Positions 1-7,718 of a DNA stretch of 64,000 nucleotides are shown piece by piece. Positions within the stretch are counted from its first letter, which is position 1, and each line of letters begins with the position of its first letter. Both the position numbers and the translations under genes were made by a program. A model generated the notes under the pieces. That model worked only from the letters and a program-made list of their open reading frames with translations. It was not told the DNA's origin and ran no database searches. This stretch comes from Acidovorax sp. DW039 (GTDB lineage Bacteria; Pseudomonadota; Gammaproteobacteria; Burkholderiales; Burkholderiaceae_C): positions 2,728,001 through 2,792,000 of the forward strand of contig NZ_AP029019.1 of assembly GCF_037101375.1 (NCBI RefSeq), read 5' to 3'.

Positions 1-127
1 ACAAATAGCGCAAAAACAGAAACGACAGCATGTAATCGCGGAAATCGTCCGCATCCATCGCCCCGCGCAGTTGGTCGGCAATGGCCCAAAGGGTCTTGCC
101 CAGTTGTATTTGGTTTTGTTCGGTCAT
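1..127 (-). CDS. hsdM: Type I restriction-modification methyltransferase subunit HsdM, N-terminal fragment
   Basis: This is the first 42 codons of a minus-strand gene that runs off the left edge. It starts at ATG 127 and reads MTEQNQIQLGKTLWAIADQL, then a stretch ending in DYMLSFLFLRYL. The pattern 'LGxxLWxxADxLRG...DFRDYML.FLFLRYL' is the conserved helical N-terminus of HsdM, the adenine-methylating subunit of type I restriction systems. It lies 8 nt after the stop of the DUF1016 gene, so the two are probably co-transcribed. The SAM-binding and NPPF motifs, and any hsdS or hsdR, lie outside the window. Confidence 0.85.
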   Translation of the reverse strand, partial: MTEQNQIQLGKTLWAIADQLRGAMDADDFRDYMLSFLFLRYL

Positions 128-135
128 ATCGATGT

Positions 136-1173
136 TTAGCCTTGCCCGCTGTCGGCAGGCGCGTTTTCTTTGACGCCGCCAATCAAACGCTTTTCACGCT
201 CAATCTCGGCAATCAACTCTTCTTCTGTGGGCAGCACCCGCTGATATTTGGATGCAAAAAGCTGCTGGCTCTCTTTGATCACGGAGTACTTGACGACCGT
301 TTCATCCTTGCTGTCGCACAAGATGATGCCAATGGTTGGGTTGTCGTCCTCGCCGCGCTTGAGGTCATCAAACATGCGCACATACATGTCCATCTGGCCA
401 ATGTCTTGGTGGGTGAGCTTGCCTGTTTTCAAGTCGATAATGACAAAGCACTTGAGCAGATAGTTATAGAAAACCAAGTCAATGAAGAAGTGGCTGGTCT
501 CGGTGCTGATGCGCATTTGCCGCGCCACAAACGAAAAACCCTTGCCCAACTCCAGCAGAAACTTTTGCAGTTCATCAATGATGGCCTGCTCAAGCTCACT
601 CTCTCTGATTGGGCCGGACTCTGGTAACTGCAAAAACTCCAGCACATAAGGGTCTTTGATGAAATCCAGGTGTGCGGCCTTTTCCGCTGGCCCTGAAACA
701 TGCGTCTGGGTAGACAGCAAGCGTTCGTAATCCTTGGTCTGGATGTGCCGCTCTAGCTGGCGTACCGTCCAGTTCTGTGCCCGCGCCTCGTTGCAGTAGT
801 ACTCCATGGCCCGCTGCGAATCGGCCCGAATGATCAGGCGCAGGTGGCTCCAGCTCAATTCTCTACACAGCGTGTAGAGAATCTGTTGATCCGGAAACAC
901 CCGGTAGAACTGACGAAAGTTGTACAAGTTGGCATAGGAAAAGCCCTTGCCAAAGTCTGCGGTGAGCGCCGCAGAAAGCTCTTGCATCAACCGCGTGCCG
1001 TACTGCGCCTTTTGCTGCCCTTGCTGCTCCTCTTGCACGATGCGCTGACCAATCAGCCAATAGGCCTCTACCATGGCAGCGTTCACCGCCGATCGAGCTT
1101 TGGGACAGGGCCGTTGACAGAGCAATTGCTGGATTGTGCGGCCTTGCCCCAACAGTTGGAATTGTAGAAACAA
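136..1173 (-). CDS. DUF1016 / YhcG-family PD-(D/E)XK nuclease domain protein
   Basis: About 345 residues. An N-terminal helical DUF1016_N region (about 10-165, with 'GKGFSYANLYNFRQFY') is followed by a nuclease-like DUF1016 domain (about 175-325). The domain shows the expected E208, D232 ('FIDLVFY') and D247-x-K249 ('IIDLKTGKL') pattern of PD-(D/E)XK enzymes. Members are often found beside type I restriction genes, and hsdM follows 8 nt downstream here. The start is doubtful: the only start giving a full N-terminal domain is TTG at 1173, inside the U-tract of the lpdA terminator. The first ATG is Met34 and would remove part of the domain. The gene may be slightly truncated at its 5' end. Confidence 0.85.
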   Translation of the reverse strand: MFLQFQLLGQGRTIQQLLCQRPCPKARSAVNAAMVEAYWLIGQRIVQEEQQGQQKAQYGTRLMQELSAALTADFGKGFSYANLYNFRQFYRVFPDQQILYTLCRELSWSHLRLIIRADSQRAMEYYCNEARAQNWTVRQLERHIQTKDYERLLSTQTHVSGPAEKAAHLDFIKDPYVLEFLQLPESGPIRESELEQAIIDELQKFLLELGKGFSFVARQMRISTETSHFFIDLVFYNYLLKCFVIIDLKTGKLTHQDIGQMDMYVRMFDDLKRGEDDNPTIGIILCDSKDETVVKYSVIKESQQLFASKYQRVLPTEEELIAEIEREKRLIGGVKENAPADSGQG

Positions 1174-1207
1174 AAAAGCCGCGCAGCCCTTGCGGAATCT
1201 GCGCGGC
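1172..1207 (-). terminator. Rho-independent terminator of the pdh operon
   Basis: The perfect 9-bp stem GCCGCGCAG/CTGCGCGGC (1178-1186 with 1199-1207) is followed on the minus strand by TTTTTTG. It lies about 50 nt after the lpdA stop and ends transcription from aceE-aceF-lpdA. The T-run overlaps the TTG proposed as start of the next gene. Confidence 0.85.
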
Positions 1208-1256
1208 CAGCTACTGAATCCGTAGCGTTTTCAGCAGTTTCTCAGCTCACTTTGGC

Positions 1257-3107
1257 TCACTTCTTCTGCGGCGGCACATCCGTGCAGCTGCCGTGCGCAA
1301 TCTCCGCTGCCATGCCGATGCTTTCGCCCAGCGTGGGGTGCGGGTGGATGGTCTTGCCGATGTCCACGGCGTCTGCGCCCATCTCGATGGCCAGGGCGAT
1401 CTCGCCAATCATGTCGCCCGCATGGGTGCCCACGATGCCGCCGCCCAGGATCTTGCCGTGGCCGTGGGCCTCGGGCGAGTCGTCGAACAGCAGCTTGGTG
1501 TAGCCCTCGTCGCGGCCATTGGCGATGGCGCGGCCAGAGGCGGTCCAGGGGAACAGGCCCTTCTTGACCTTGATGCCCTGGGCCTTGGCCTGGTCTTCGG
1601 TCAGACCCACCCAGGCCACTTCGGGGTCGGTGTAGGCGACGCTGGGGATCACGCGGGCGTTGAACGCTGCTGCGGCCAGTTCCTTGTTGCCCTGCAGTTC
1701 ACCGGCGATGACTTCTGCCGCCACGTGCGCTTCATGCACCGCCTTGTGCGCCAGCATGGGCTGGCCCACGATGTCGCCGATGGCGAAGATGTGCGGCACG
1801 TTGGTGCGCATCTGGATATCGACGTTGATGAAGCCACGGTCTGTGACGGCCACGCCTGCCTTTTCAGCGGCAATCTTCTTGCCGTTGGGTGTGCGGCCCA
1901 CGGCCTGCAGAACCAGGTCGTACACCTGGGGCGCGGGGGCGGTGCCGCCCTCTTCCGCTGCGGCAAAGGTCACTTCGATGCCCTCGGGCAAGGCGCGTGC
2001 GGACACGGTCTTGGTCTTGAGCATGATGTTGTCGAAGCGGTGGGCATTCATCTTTTGCCACACCTTCACCAGGTCGCGGTCTGCGCCTTGCATCAAGCCG
2101 TCCATCATCTCCACCACGTCCAGGCGTGCGCCCAGCGTGCTGTAGACGGTGCCCATTTCCAGGCCGATGATGCCGCCGCCCAGGATGAGCATGCGCTTAG
2201 GCACTTCCTTGAGCGCCAGCGCGCCGGTGGAATCGACCACGCGTGGATCGTCGGGCATGAAAGGCAGGCGCACGGCCTGGCTGCCAGCGGCAATGATGGC
2301 GCGCTTGAAGGCTATTGTTCTCTTGGTGCCCGTCTTCTCTTGGCCGGTGCCGGTGGTTTCTTCCACTTCGAGGTGGTTGGCGCCGACGAAAGCACCGTAG
2401 CCGCGCACGGTGGTCACCTTGCGCATCTTGGCCATGGCGGCCAGGCCGCCGGTGAGCTTGCCGATGACTTTCTCTTTGTGGCCACGCAGCGTATCGACGT
2501 TGACCTTGGGCGCGCCAAAGTCAATGCCTGCGGCGGACAGGTGCGAGACCTCGTCCATCACCGCGGCCACGTGCAGCAGCGCCTTGGAGGGGATGCAGCC
2601 CACGTTGAGGCACACGCCGCCCAGGGTGGCGTAGCGCTCGACGATGACGACCTTGAGGCCCAGGTCGGCGGCGCGGAAGGCAGCGCTGTAGCCGCCAGGG
2701 CCGCCGCCCAGCACGAGCACATCACACTCCAGATCGGCCGAGCCAGCGAAGCTGGATGCTACTGGATTGATAGCTGCTTGCGCTTGTGGCGCGGGCGCTG
2801 GAGCAGATTTTGACTCAGAAGCTGCGGGCGCTGGGGCGGCTGCTGGTGCAGGGGCTGCGGCACCCGCGCCCTCCACTTCCAGCGTCAGCACCACGGAGCC
2901 TTCGGCGACCTTGTCGCCCAGCTTCACTTTCAGCTCTTTGACCACGCCTGCGTGGCTGGAGGGAATCTCCATGGAGGCCTTGTCAGACTCCACGGTGATC
3001 AGGCTCTGCTCAGCCTTGATGGCGTCGCCGGGCTTGACCAGTACTTCAATCACGCCGACTTCGGCGAAATCGCCAATGTCGGGCACTTTGATGTCGATGA
3101 TTGCCAT
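1257..3107 (-). CDS. lpdA: Dihydrolipoyl dehydrogenase (E3) with N-terminal lipoyl domain
   Basis: 616 residues; E3 of the pyruvate dehydrogenase complex, which reoxidises dihydrolipoamide with FAD and NAD+. Residues 1-75 form a lipoyl domain with Lys43 in 'ESDKASME'. An Ala/Pro-rich linker (about 80-125) leads into the disulfide oxidoreductase. The FAD Rossmann motif is '[12 protein letters not shown]', the redox cysteines are C166 and C171 in '[13 protein letters not shown]', and 'HPHPTLGES' near the C-terminus supplies the catalytic His-Glu. A lipoyl-E3 fusion is common in betaproteobacteria. It is the last gene of the operon, 16 nt after aceF. Residues 108-114 of the linker are encoded by a copy of the dispersed palindromic repeat. 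Confidence 0.97.
   Translation of the reverse strand: MAIIDIKVPDIGDFAEVGVIEVLVKPGDAIKAEQSLITVESDKASMEIPSSHAGVVKELKVKLGDKVAEGSVVLTLEVEGAGAAAPAPAAAPAPAASESKSAPAPAPQAQAAINPVASSFAGSADLECDVLVLGGGPGGYSAAFRAADLGLKVVIVERYATLGGVCLNVGCIPSKALLHVAAVMDEVSHLSAAGIDFGAPKVNVDTLRGHKEKVIGKLTGGLAAMAKMRKVTTVRGYGAFVGANHLEVEETTGTGQEKTGTKRTIAFKRAIIAAGSQAVRLPFMPDDPRVVDSTGALALKEVPKRMLILGGGIIGLEMGTVYSTLGARLDVVEMMDGLMQGADRDLVKVWQKMNAHRFDNIMLKTKTVSARALPEGIEVTFAAAEEGGTAPAPQVYDLVLQAVGRTPNGKKIAAEKAGVAVTDRGFINVDIQMRTNVPHIFAIGDIVGQPMLAHKAVHEAHVAAEVIAGELQGNKELAAAAFNARVIPSVAYTDPEVAWVGLTEDQAKAQGIKVKKGLFPWTASGRAIANGRDEGYTKLLFDDSPEAHGHGKILGGGIVGTHAGDMIGEIALAIEMGADAVDIGKTIHPHPTLGESIGMAAEIAHGSCTDVPPQKK
2766..2786 (+). repeat. Palindromic repeat half-unit inside lpdA
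   Basis: ATTGATAGCTGCTTGCGCTT matches the core of the dispersed intergenic repeat (compare 10916-10932). Here it is in frame on the opposite strand and encodes Q-A-Q-A-A-I-N of the E3 linker, where extra residues are tolerated. Confidence 0.7.
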
Positions 3108-3123
3108 GTGTGGTGCCCTCGCG

Positions 3124-4824
3124 TTACATCACGATGCGGCGGAAGTCCGCCAGCAGCGAGGCAAAGTACACGTTGAAGCGTGCAGCCGCAGCGCCGTCGA
3201 TCACGCGGTGGTCCCAGCTCAGGCTCAGGGGCAGCATCAGGCGCGGCGCGAACTGCTTGCCGTCCCACTTGGGCTCCAGGCTGCTCTTGCACACACCCAT
3301 GATGGCGACTTCAGGCGCGTTGATGATGGGCGTGAAGTAACGGCCACCAATACCACCCAGCGAGCTGATGGAGAAGCAGCCACCGGTCATGTCGGCCGGG
3401 CCGAGCTTGCCGTCGCGCGCCTTCTTGGCGAGGTCGGCCATTTCCTGGCTGATCTGCACGATGCCCTTCTTGTCGGCATCCTTGATGACGGGAACCACCA
3501 GACCGTTGGGCGTGTCGGCGGCAAAGCCGATGTGGAAGTAGTTCTTCAGCACCAGCTGGTCGCCGTCGAGCGAGCTGTTGAACTCGGGGAACTTCTTGAG
3601 CGCGGCCACGGCGGCCTTGATCATGAAGGCCAGCATGGTGACCTTGACGCCGCTCTTCTCGTTCTCTTTGTTGAACTGCACGCGGAAGGCTTCCAAGTCG
3701 GTGATGTCCGCGTCGTCGTGGTTGGTGACGTGCGGGATGACCACCCAGTTGCGGTGCAGGTTGGCGCCACTGATCTTCTTGATGCGAGAGAGGTCCTTGC
3801 GCTCGACGGGGCCGAACTTGGCAAAGTCCACCTTGGGCCAGGGCAGCAGGTCCAGACCCACGCCGGAGCCACCGGATGCCGCTGCAGGAGCCTTGGCCGC
3901 CTGGGCCTTGGTCTGCACCGCGCCGGTCATCACCTGCTTGGTGAAGGCCTGCACGTCTTCGGCCGTGATGCGACCCTTGGGGCCGGAGCCCTTGACTTCT
4001 TCCAGCGGCACGCCCAACTCGCGGGCAAACTTGCGCACCGAGGGGCTGGCGTGTGGCAGGCCCACAGGGGCACCGCCAGGGGTGTGGGCAGGCGCTGCAG
4101 CCACGGCGACAGCGGCTGCGGGGGCTGCAGCCGCCACGGCAGGGGCTGCAGAAGCCACAGGAGCGGCCACGGGTGCTGCCACAGGGGCTGGTGCAGCCGC
4201 TGCGGGTGCTGCAGGCGCGGCAGAAGCCACTGCGCCTTCCAGCACGGCCACCAGGTCACCGATGTTGACGGTGTCGCCCAGCTTGACCTTCAGCTCCTTG
4301 AGCACGCCCGCTGCGGGCGATGGGATTTCCATGGAGGCCTTGTCGGACTCCACGGTGAACAGGGACTGCTCCACCTTGATCGTGTCGCCGGGCTTGACCA
4401 GCAGCTCGATCACGGCCACGTCCTTGAAGTCGCCAATGTCGGGCACGCGCACTTCAATGGGGCCGGAGGCAGCAGGGGCTGCCGCAGGAGCTGCGGGGGC
4501 AGCAGGTGCAGAAGCTGGAGCTGCCACTGGTGCAGCGGCAGCTGCGGGGGCAGGCGCTGCCGCTGGGGCGGCTGCCGCGCCAGCGTCGGCGGCTTCGATC
4601 ACGGCAATCACGGAACCTTCCTTGACCTTGTCGCCCAGGGCGACTTTCAGTTCCTTGATCACGCCAGCGTGGCTGGAGGGAATCTCCATGGAGGCCTTGT
4701 CGGACTCCACAGTGATCAGGCTCTGCTCGGCCTTGACGGTGTCACCCACCTTGACGAGCAGCTCGATCACGCCGACTTCGTCGAAATCCCCGATGTCCGG
4801 GACTTTGATATCTACCAATGCCAT
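3124..4824 (-). CDS. aceF: Pyruvate dehydrogenase E2, dihydrolipoyllysine acetyltransferase
   Basis: 566 residues; transfers the acetyl group from lipoamide to CoA and forms the core of the complex. Two lipoyl domains (about 1-75 with Lys43, and about 122-195) both carry '[11 protein letters not shown]'. Ala/Pro-rich linkers, a peripheral-subunit-binding domain ('[20 protein letters not shown]', about 258-295) and the catalytic domain follow. The 'DHRVIDG' motif holds the catalytic His (about 539) and Asp. Start ATG 4824 is preceded by GGAGAC. It lies 18 nt after aceE. The low-complexity GC-rich linkers are typical of the family. Confidence 0.98.
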   Translation of the reverse strand: MALVDIKVPDIGDFDEVGVIELLVKVGDTVKAEQSLITVESDKASMEIPSSHAGVIKELKVALGDKVKEGSVIAVIEAADAGAAAAPAAAPAPAAAAAPVAAPASAPAAPAAPAAAPAASGPIEVRVPDIGDFKDVAVIELLVKPGDTIKVEQSLFTVESDKASMEIPSPAAGVLKELKVKLGDTVNIGDLVAVLEGAVASAAPAAPAAAAPAPVAAPVAAPVASAAPAVAAAAPAAAVAVAAAPAHTPGGAPVGLPHASPSVRKFARELGVPLEEVKGSGPKGRITAEDVQAFTKQVMTGAVQTKAQAAKAPAAASGGSGVGLDLLPWPKVDFAKFGPVERKDLSRIKKISGANLHRNWVVIPHVTNHDDADITDLEAFRVQFNKENEKSGVKVTMLAFMIKAAVAALKKFPEFNSSLDGDQLVLKNYFHIGFAADTPNGLVVPVIKDADKKGIVQISQEMADLAKKARDGKLGPADMTGGCFSISSLGGIGGRYFTPIINAPEVAIMGVCKSSLEPKWDGKQFAPRLMLPLSLSWDHRVIDGAAAARFNVYFASLLADFRRIVM

Positions 4825-4842
4825 CGTTGTCTCCGGTTCGTT

Positions 4843-7551
4843 TTAAGCGTACAGGGGGTTGATCTTGTCGGCATTGATGCCGTACTTGGCAATCGCCTCG
4901 GCCACCTTGGCCATAGGCACCACACCGTCGTCGGCCAGCGCACGCAGGGCAGCGACCACGATGTAGTGGCGGTTCACCTCGAAGTGCTCGCGCAGCTTGC
5001 TGCGGAAGTCCGAGCGGCCGAAGCCGTCGGTACCCAGCACGCGGTAGGTGCGGCCCTTGGGGACGAAGGGGCGGATCTGCTCGGCGTAGGCCTTCATGTA
5101 GTCGGTGGAAGCCACCACGGGGCCGCTGCGGCTGACCAGTTGCTGGGTGACGAAAGGCACGCGAGGCGTTTCCAGCGGGTGCAGCAGGTTCCAGCGGTCC
5201 ACGTCCTGGCCTTCACGGGTCAGTTCGTTGAAGCTTGGGCAGCTCCACACGTCGGCCTGTACGCCCCAGTCAGCGGCCAGCAGGGTCTGGGCTTCCAGCG
5301 ATTCACGCAGGATAGTGCCCGAACCCAGCAGTTGCACGCGCTTGTCACCGTCGGCACCGGGCTTGCACAGGTACATGCCCTTGATGATCTGCTCTTCGGT
5401 GCCAGGCTGCAGACCAGGCATGGCGTAGTTCTCGTTCAGCAGCGTCAGGTAGTAGAAGACGTTTTCCTGGCGCTCCACCATACGCTTCAGGCCGTGGTGC
5501 ATGATGACCGCGACTTCGTGGGCGAAGGTGGGGTCGTAGCTGATGCAGTTGGGGATGGTGTTGGCCAGGATGTGGCTGTGACCGTCTTCGTGCTGCAGGC
5601 CTTCACCGTTGAGGGTGGTACGGCCGGAGGTGCCGCCCAGCAGGAAGCCGCGTGCCTGCATGTCGCCCGCAGCCCAGGCCAGATCGCCAATGCGCTGGAA
5701 GCCGAACATGGAGTAGTACACGTAGAACGGGATCATGATCCGGTTGTTCGTGCTGTACGAGGTGGCCGCAGCAATCCAGCTGGCCATACCGCCCGCTTCG
5801 TTGATGCCCTCTTGCAGGATCTGGCCAGCCTTGTCTTCCTTGTAGTACATCACCTGGTCGCGGTCGACCGGGGTGTAGAGCTGGCCCTTGGGGTTGTAAA
5901 TACCGATCTGGCGGAACAGGCCTTCCATACCGAAGGTACGGGCTTCGTCCACCAGGATGGGCACCACGCGGGGGCCAATGGCCTGATCGCGCAGCAACTG
6001 GGTCAGGAAGCGCACATAAGCCTGCGTTGTGGAGATTTCACGGCCTTCGGCAGTGGGCTCCAGCACGGACTTGAACGTTTCCAGCGACGGCACCGTGAAG
6101 CTCTCATCGGCCTTGGCGCGGCGGTGGGGCAGATAACCTCCGAGGGCCTTGCGGCGCTCGTGCAGGTACTGCATTTCGGGCGTGTCGTCCGCAGGCTTGT
6201 AGTACGGAATGTCGGCCAGTTGGCTGTCCGGGATCGGGATGTTGAAGCGGTCGCGGATGTACTTGATGTCTTCGTCCGACAGCTTCTTGGTCTGGTGCAC
6301 GGTGTTCTTGCCTTCACCGGCCTTGCCCATACCGTAGCCCTTGACAGTCTTGACCAGCAGCACGGTGGGCTGGTTCTTGTGCTCGTTGGCGGCGTGGAAG
6401 GCGGCATAGACCTTGGCGGGCTCGTGGCCGCCACGGCGCAGCTCGAAGATTTCTTCGTCGGTCATGTGCTCGACCAGCTTGGCAGTCTCGGGGTACTTGC
6501 CAAAGAAGTTCTTGCGCACAAAGGCACCGTCGTTGGCCTTCATGGCCTGGTAGTCGCCGTCCAGCGTTTCCATCATCAGCTGCTTGAGCTTGCCGCTCTT
6601 GTCGCGGCGCAGCAGCTCGTCCCAGCCATTGCCCCACAGCAGCTTGATGACATTCCAGCCAGCGCCACGGAACTCGCCTTCCAGCTCTTGCACGATCTTG
6701 CCGTTGCCGCGCACGGGGCCATCCAGACGCTGCAGGTTGCAGTTGATGACAAACACGAGGTTGTCGAGGTTTTCACGCGCAGCCAGGCCGATCGCGCCCA
6801 GGGATTCGGGCTCGTCCATTTCGCCGTCGCCGCAGAACACCCAGACCTTGCGGTTTTCGGTGTTGGCGATGCCACGGGCGTGCAGGTACTTGAGGAAGCG
6901 AGCCTGGTAGATCGCCATCAGCGGGCCAAGGCCCATGGACACGGTGGGGAACTGCCAGAAATCAGGCATCAACTTGGGATGCGGATAGCTGGACAGGCCC
7001 TTGCCGTCCACTTCCTGGCGGAAGCTGTCGAGCTGCTGCTCAGTCAGTCGGCCTTCGAGGTAAGCGCGGGCATAGATGCCGGGCGCGCTGTGGCCCTGGA
7101 TGTAGAGCAGGTCACCGCCGTGGTTTTCGCTCTCGGCGTGCCAGAAGTGGTTGAAGCCCGCACCAAACATGCTGGCTACCGAGGCGAAGGAGCCAATGTG
7201 GCCGCCCAGGTCGCCGCCGTCAGCGGGGTTGAGGCGGTTGGCACGCACCACCATCGCCATGGCGTTCCAGCGCATGTAGGCGCGCAGGCGCTTTTCGATG
7301 GCGATGTTGCCGGGGCAATGGGCCTCTTTCTCGGGCTCGATGGTGTTGACATACCCGGTGTTGGCCGAGAAAGGCATGTCGATGCTGCTCTGGCGTGCAT
7401 GTTCCAGGAGCTGTTCAAGCAGGGAGTGGGCGCGCTCAGGGCCCTCTTTTTCGATCACGGCGGACAAAGCGTCCAACCATTCGCGGGTTTCCTGCTGGTC
7501 TGCGTCGGTGCCGATACCGAGGCCGGCCTGTGGGTCGGGCTGAGCTGACAT
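4843..7551 (-). CDS. aceE: Pyruvate dehydrogenase E1, homodimeric type
   Basis: 902 residues, the usual length for homodimeric AceE. It decarboxylates pyruvate with thiamine diphosphate and acetylates the E2 lipoyl group. The ThDP/Mg signature runs from 'GDGEMDEPES' to 'NLVFVINCNLQRLDG'. The N-terminal 'EWLDALSAVIEKEG' and the 'PGHxxxxIYARAYLEGRLT' region are characteristic. The start has GGAGAC about 8 nt upstream. It is the first gene of aceE-aceF-lpdA and diverges from a sensor kinase gene across a 167-nt spacer. Confidence 0.98.
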   Translation of the reverse strand: MSAQPDPQAGLGIGTDADQQETREWLDALSAVIEKEGPERAHSLLEQLLEHARQSSIDMPFSANTGYVNTIEPEKEAHCPGNIAIEKRLRAYMRWNAMAMVVRANRLNPADGGDLGGHIGSFASVASMFGAGFNHFWHAESENHGGDLLYIQGHSAPGIYARAYLEGRLTEQQLDSFRQEVDGKGLSSYPHPKLMPDFWQFPTVSMGLGPLMAIYQARFLKYLHARGIANTENRKVWVFCGDGEMDEPESLGAIGLAARENLDNLVFVINCNLQRLDGPVRGNGKIVQELEGEFRGAGWNVIKLLWGNGWDELLRRDKSGKLKQLMMETLDGDYQAMKANDGAFVRKNFFGKYPETAKLVEHMTDEEIFELRRGGHEPAKVYAAFHAANEHKNQPTVLLVKTVKGYGMGKAGEGKNTVHQTKKLSDEDIKYIRDRFNIPIPDSQLADIPYYKPADDTPEMQYLHERRKALGGYLPHRRAKADESFTVPSLETFKSVLEPTAEGREISTTQAYVRFLTQLLRDQAIGPRVVPILVDEARTFGMEGLFRQIGIYNPKGQLYTPVDRDQVMYYKEDKAGQILQEGINEAGGMASWIAAATSYSTNNRIMIPFYVYYSMFGFQRIGDLAWAAGDMQARGFLLGGTSGRTTLNGEGLQHEDGHSHILANTIPNCISYDPTFAHEVAVIMHHGLKRMVERQENVFYYLTLLNENYAMPGLQPGTEEQIIKGMYLCKPGADGDKRVQLLGSGTILRESLEAQTLLAADWGVQADVWSCPSFNELTREGQDVDRWNLLHPLETPRVPFVTQQLVSRSGPVVASTDYMKAYAEQIRPFVPKGRTYRVLGTDGFGRSDFRSKLREHFEVNRHYIVVAALRALADDGVVPMAKVAEAIAKYGINADKINPLYA

Positions 7552-7673
7552 GCTTTTGTCTCCTGTGAAGTGCAGCTGGCAAAAAAATCGCGGCTAGTTT
7601 CGCACACTTCTCCCACATTTCAAATAGTGCTTATTCATTTCATATTAAGAAAAATTGCTGCAACCGCACAATA

Positions 7674-7688
7674 TTTCAGCTACTGAAA
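7674..7688. promoter_or_regulatory. Perfect inverted repeat in the aceE / sensor-kinase spacer
   Basis: TTTCAG-CTA-CTGAAA is a 6-3-6 perfect inverted repeat, 31 nt upstream of the kinase ATG and about 120 nt upstream of aceE. It sits in the AT-richest part of the divergent spacer, so it could be an operator. No regulator family is recognised and it could be chance. Confidence 0.35.
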
Positions 7689-7718
7689 AGTGCAGGCGCT
7701 CTCCCCTACACTTCGGCC

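Noticed and set aside
1293..2813. Plus-strand frame opposite lpdA
   Set aside because: Same reason: low-complexity antisense shadow of a certain gene.
4040..4600. Runs of GCTGC/GGGGCTGC units that look like a tandem repeat or CRISPR
   Set aside because: They encode the Ala/Pro linkers of AceF. Unit lengths vary and there are no spacers.
2767..7548. A plus-strand open frame of about 1,590 codons opposite the pdh operon
   Set aside because: It is antisense to aceE, aceF and lpdA, which have full family motifs. Its His/Gly/Val-rich product shows no domain. Long antisense frames are common in GC-rich genes.
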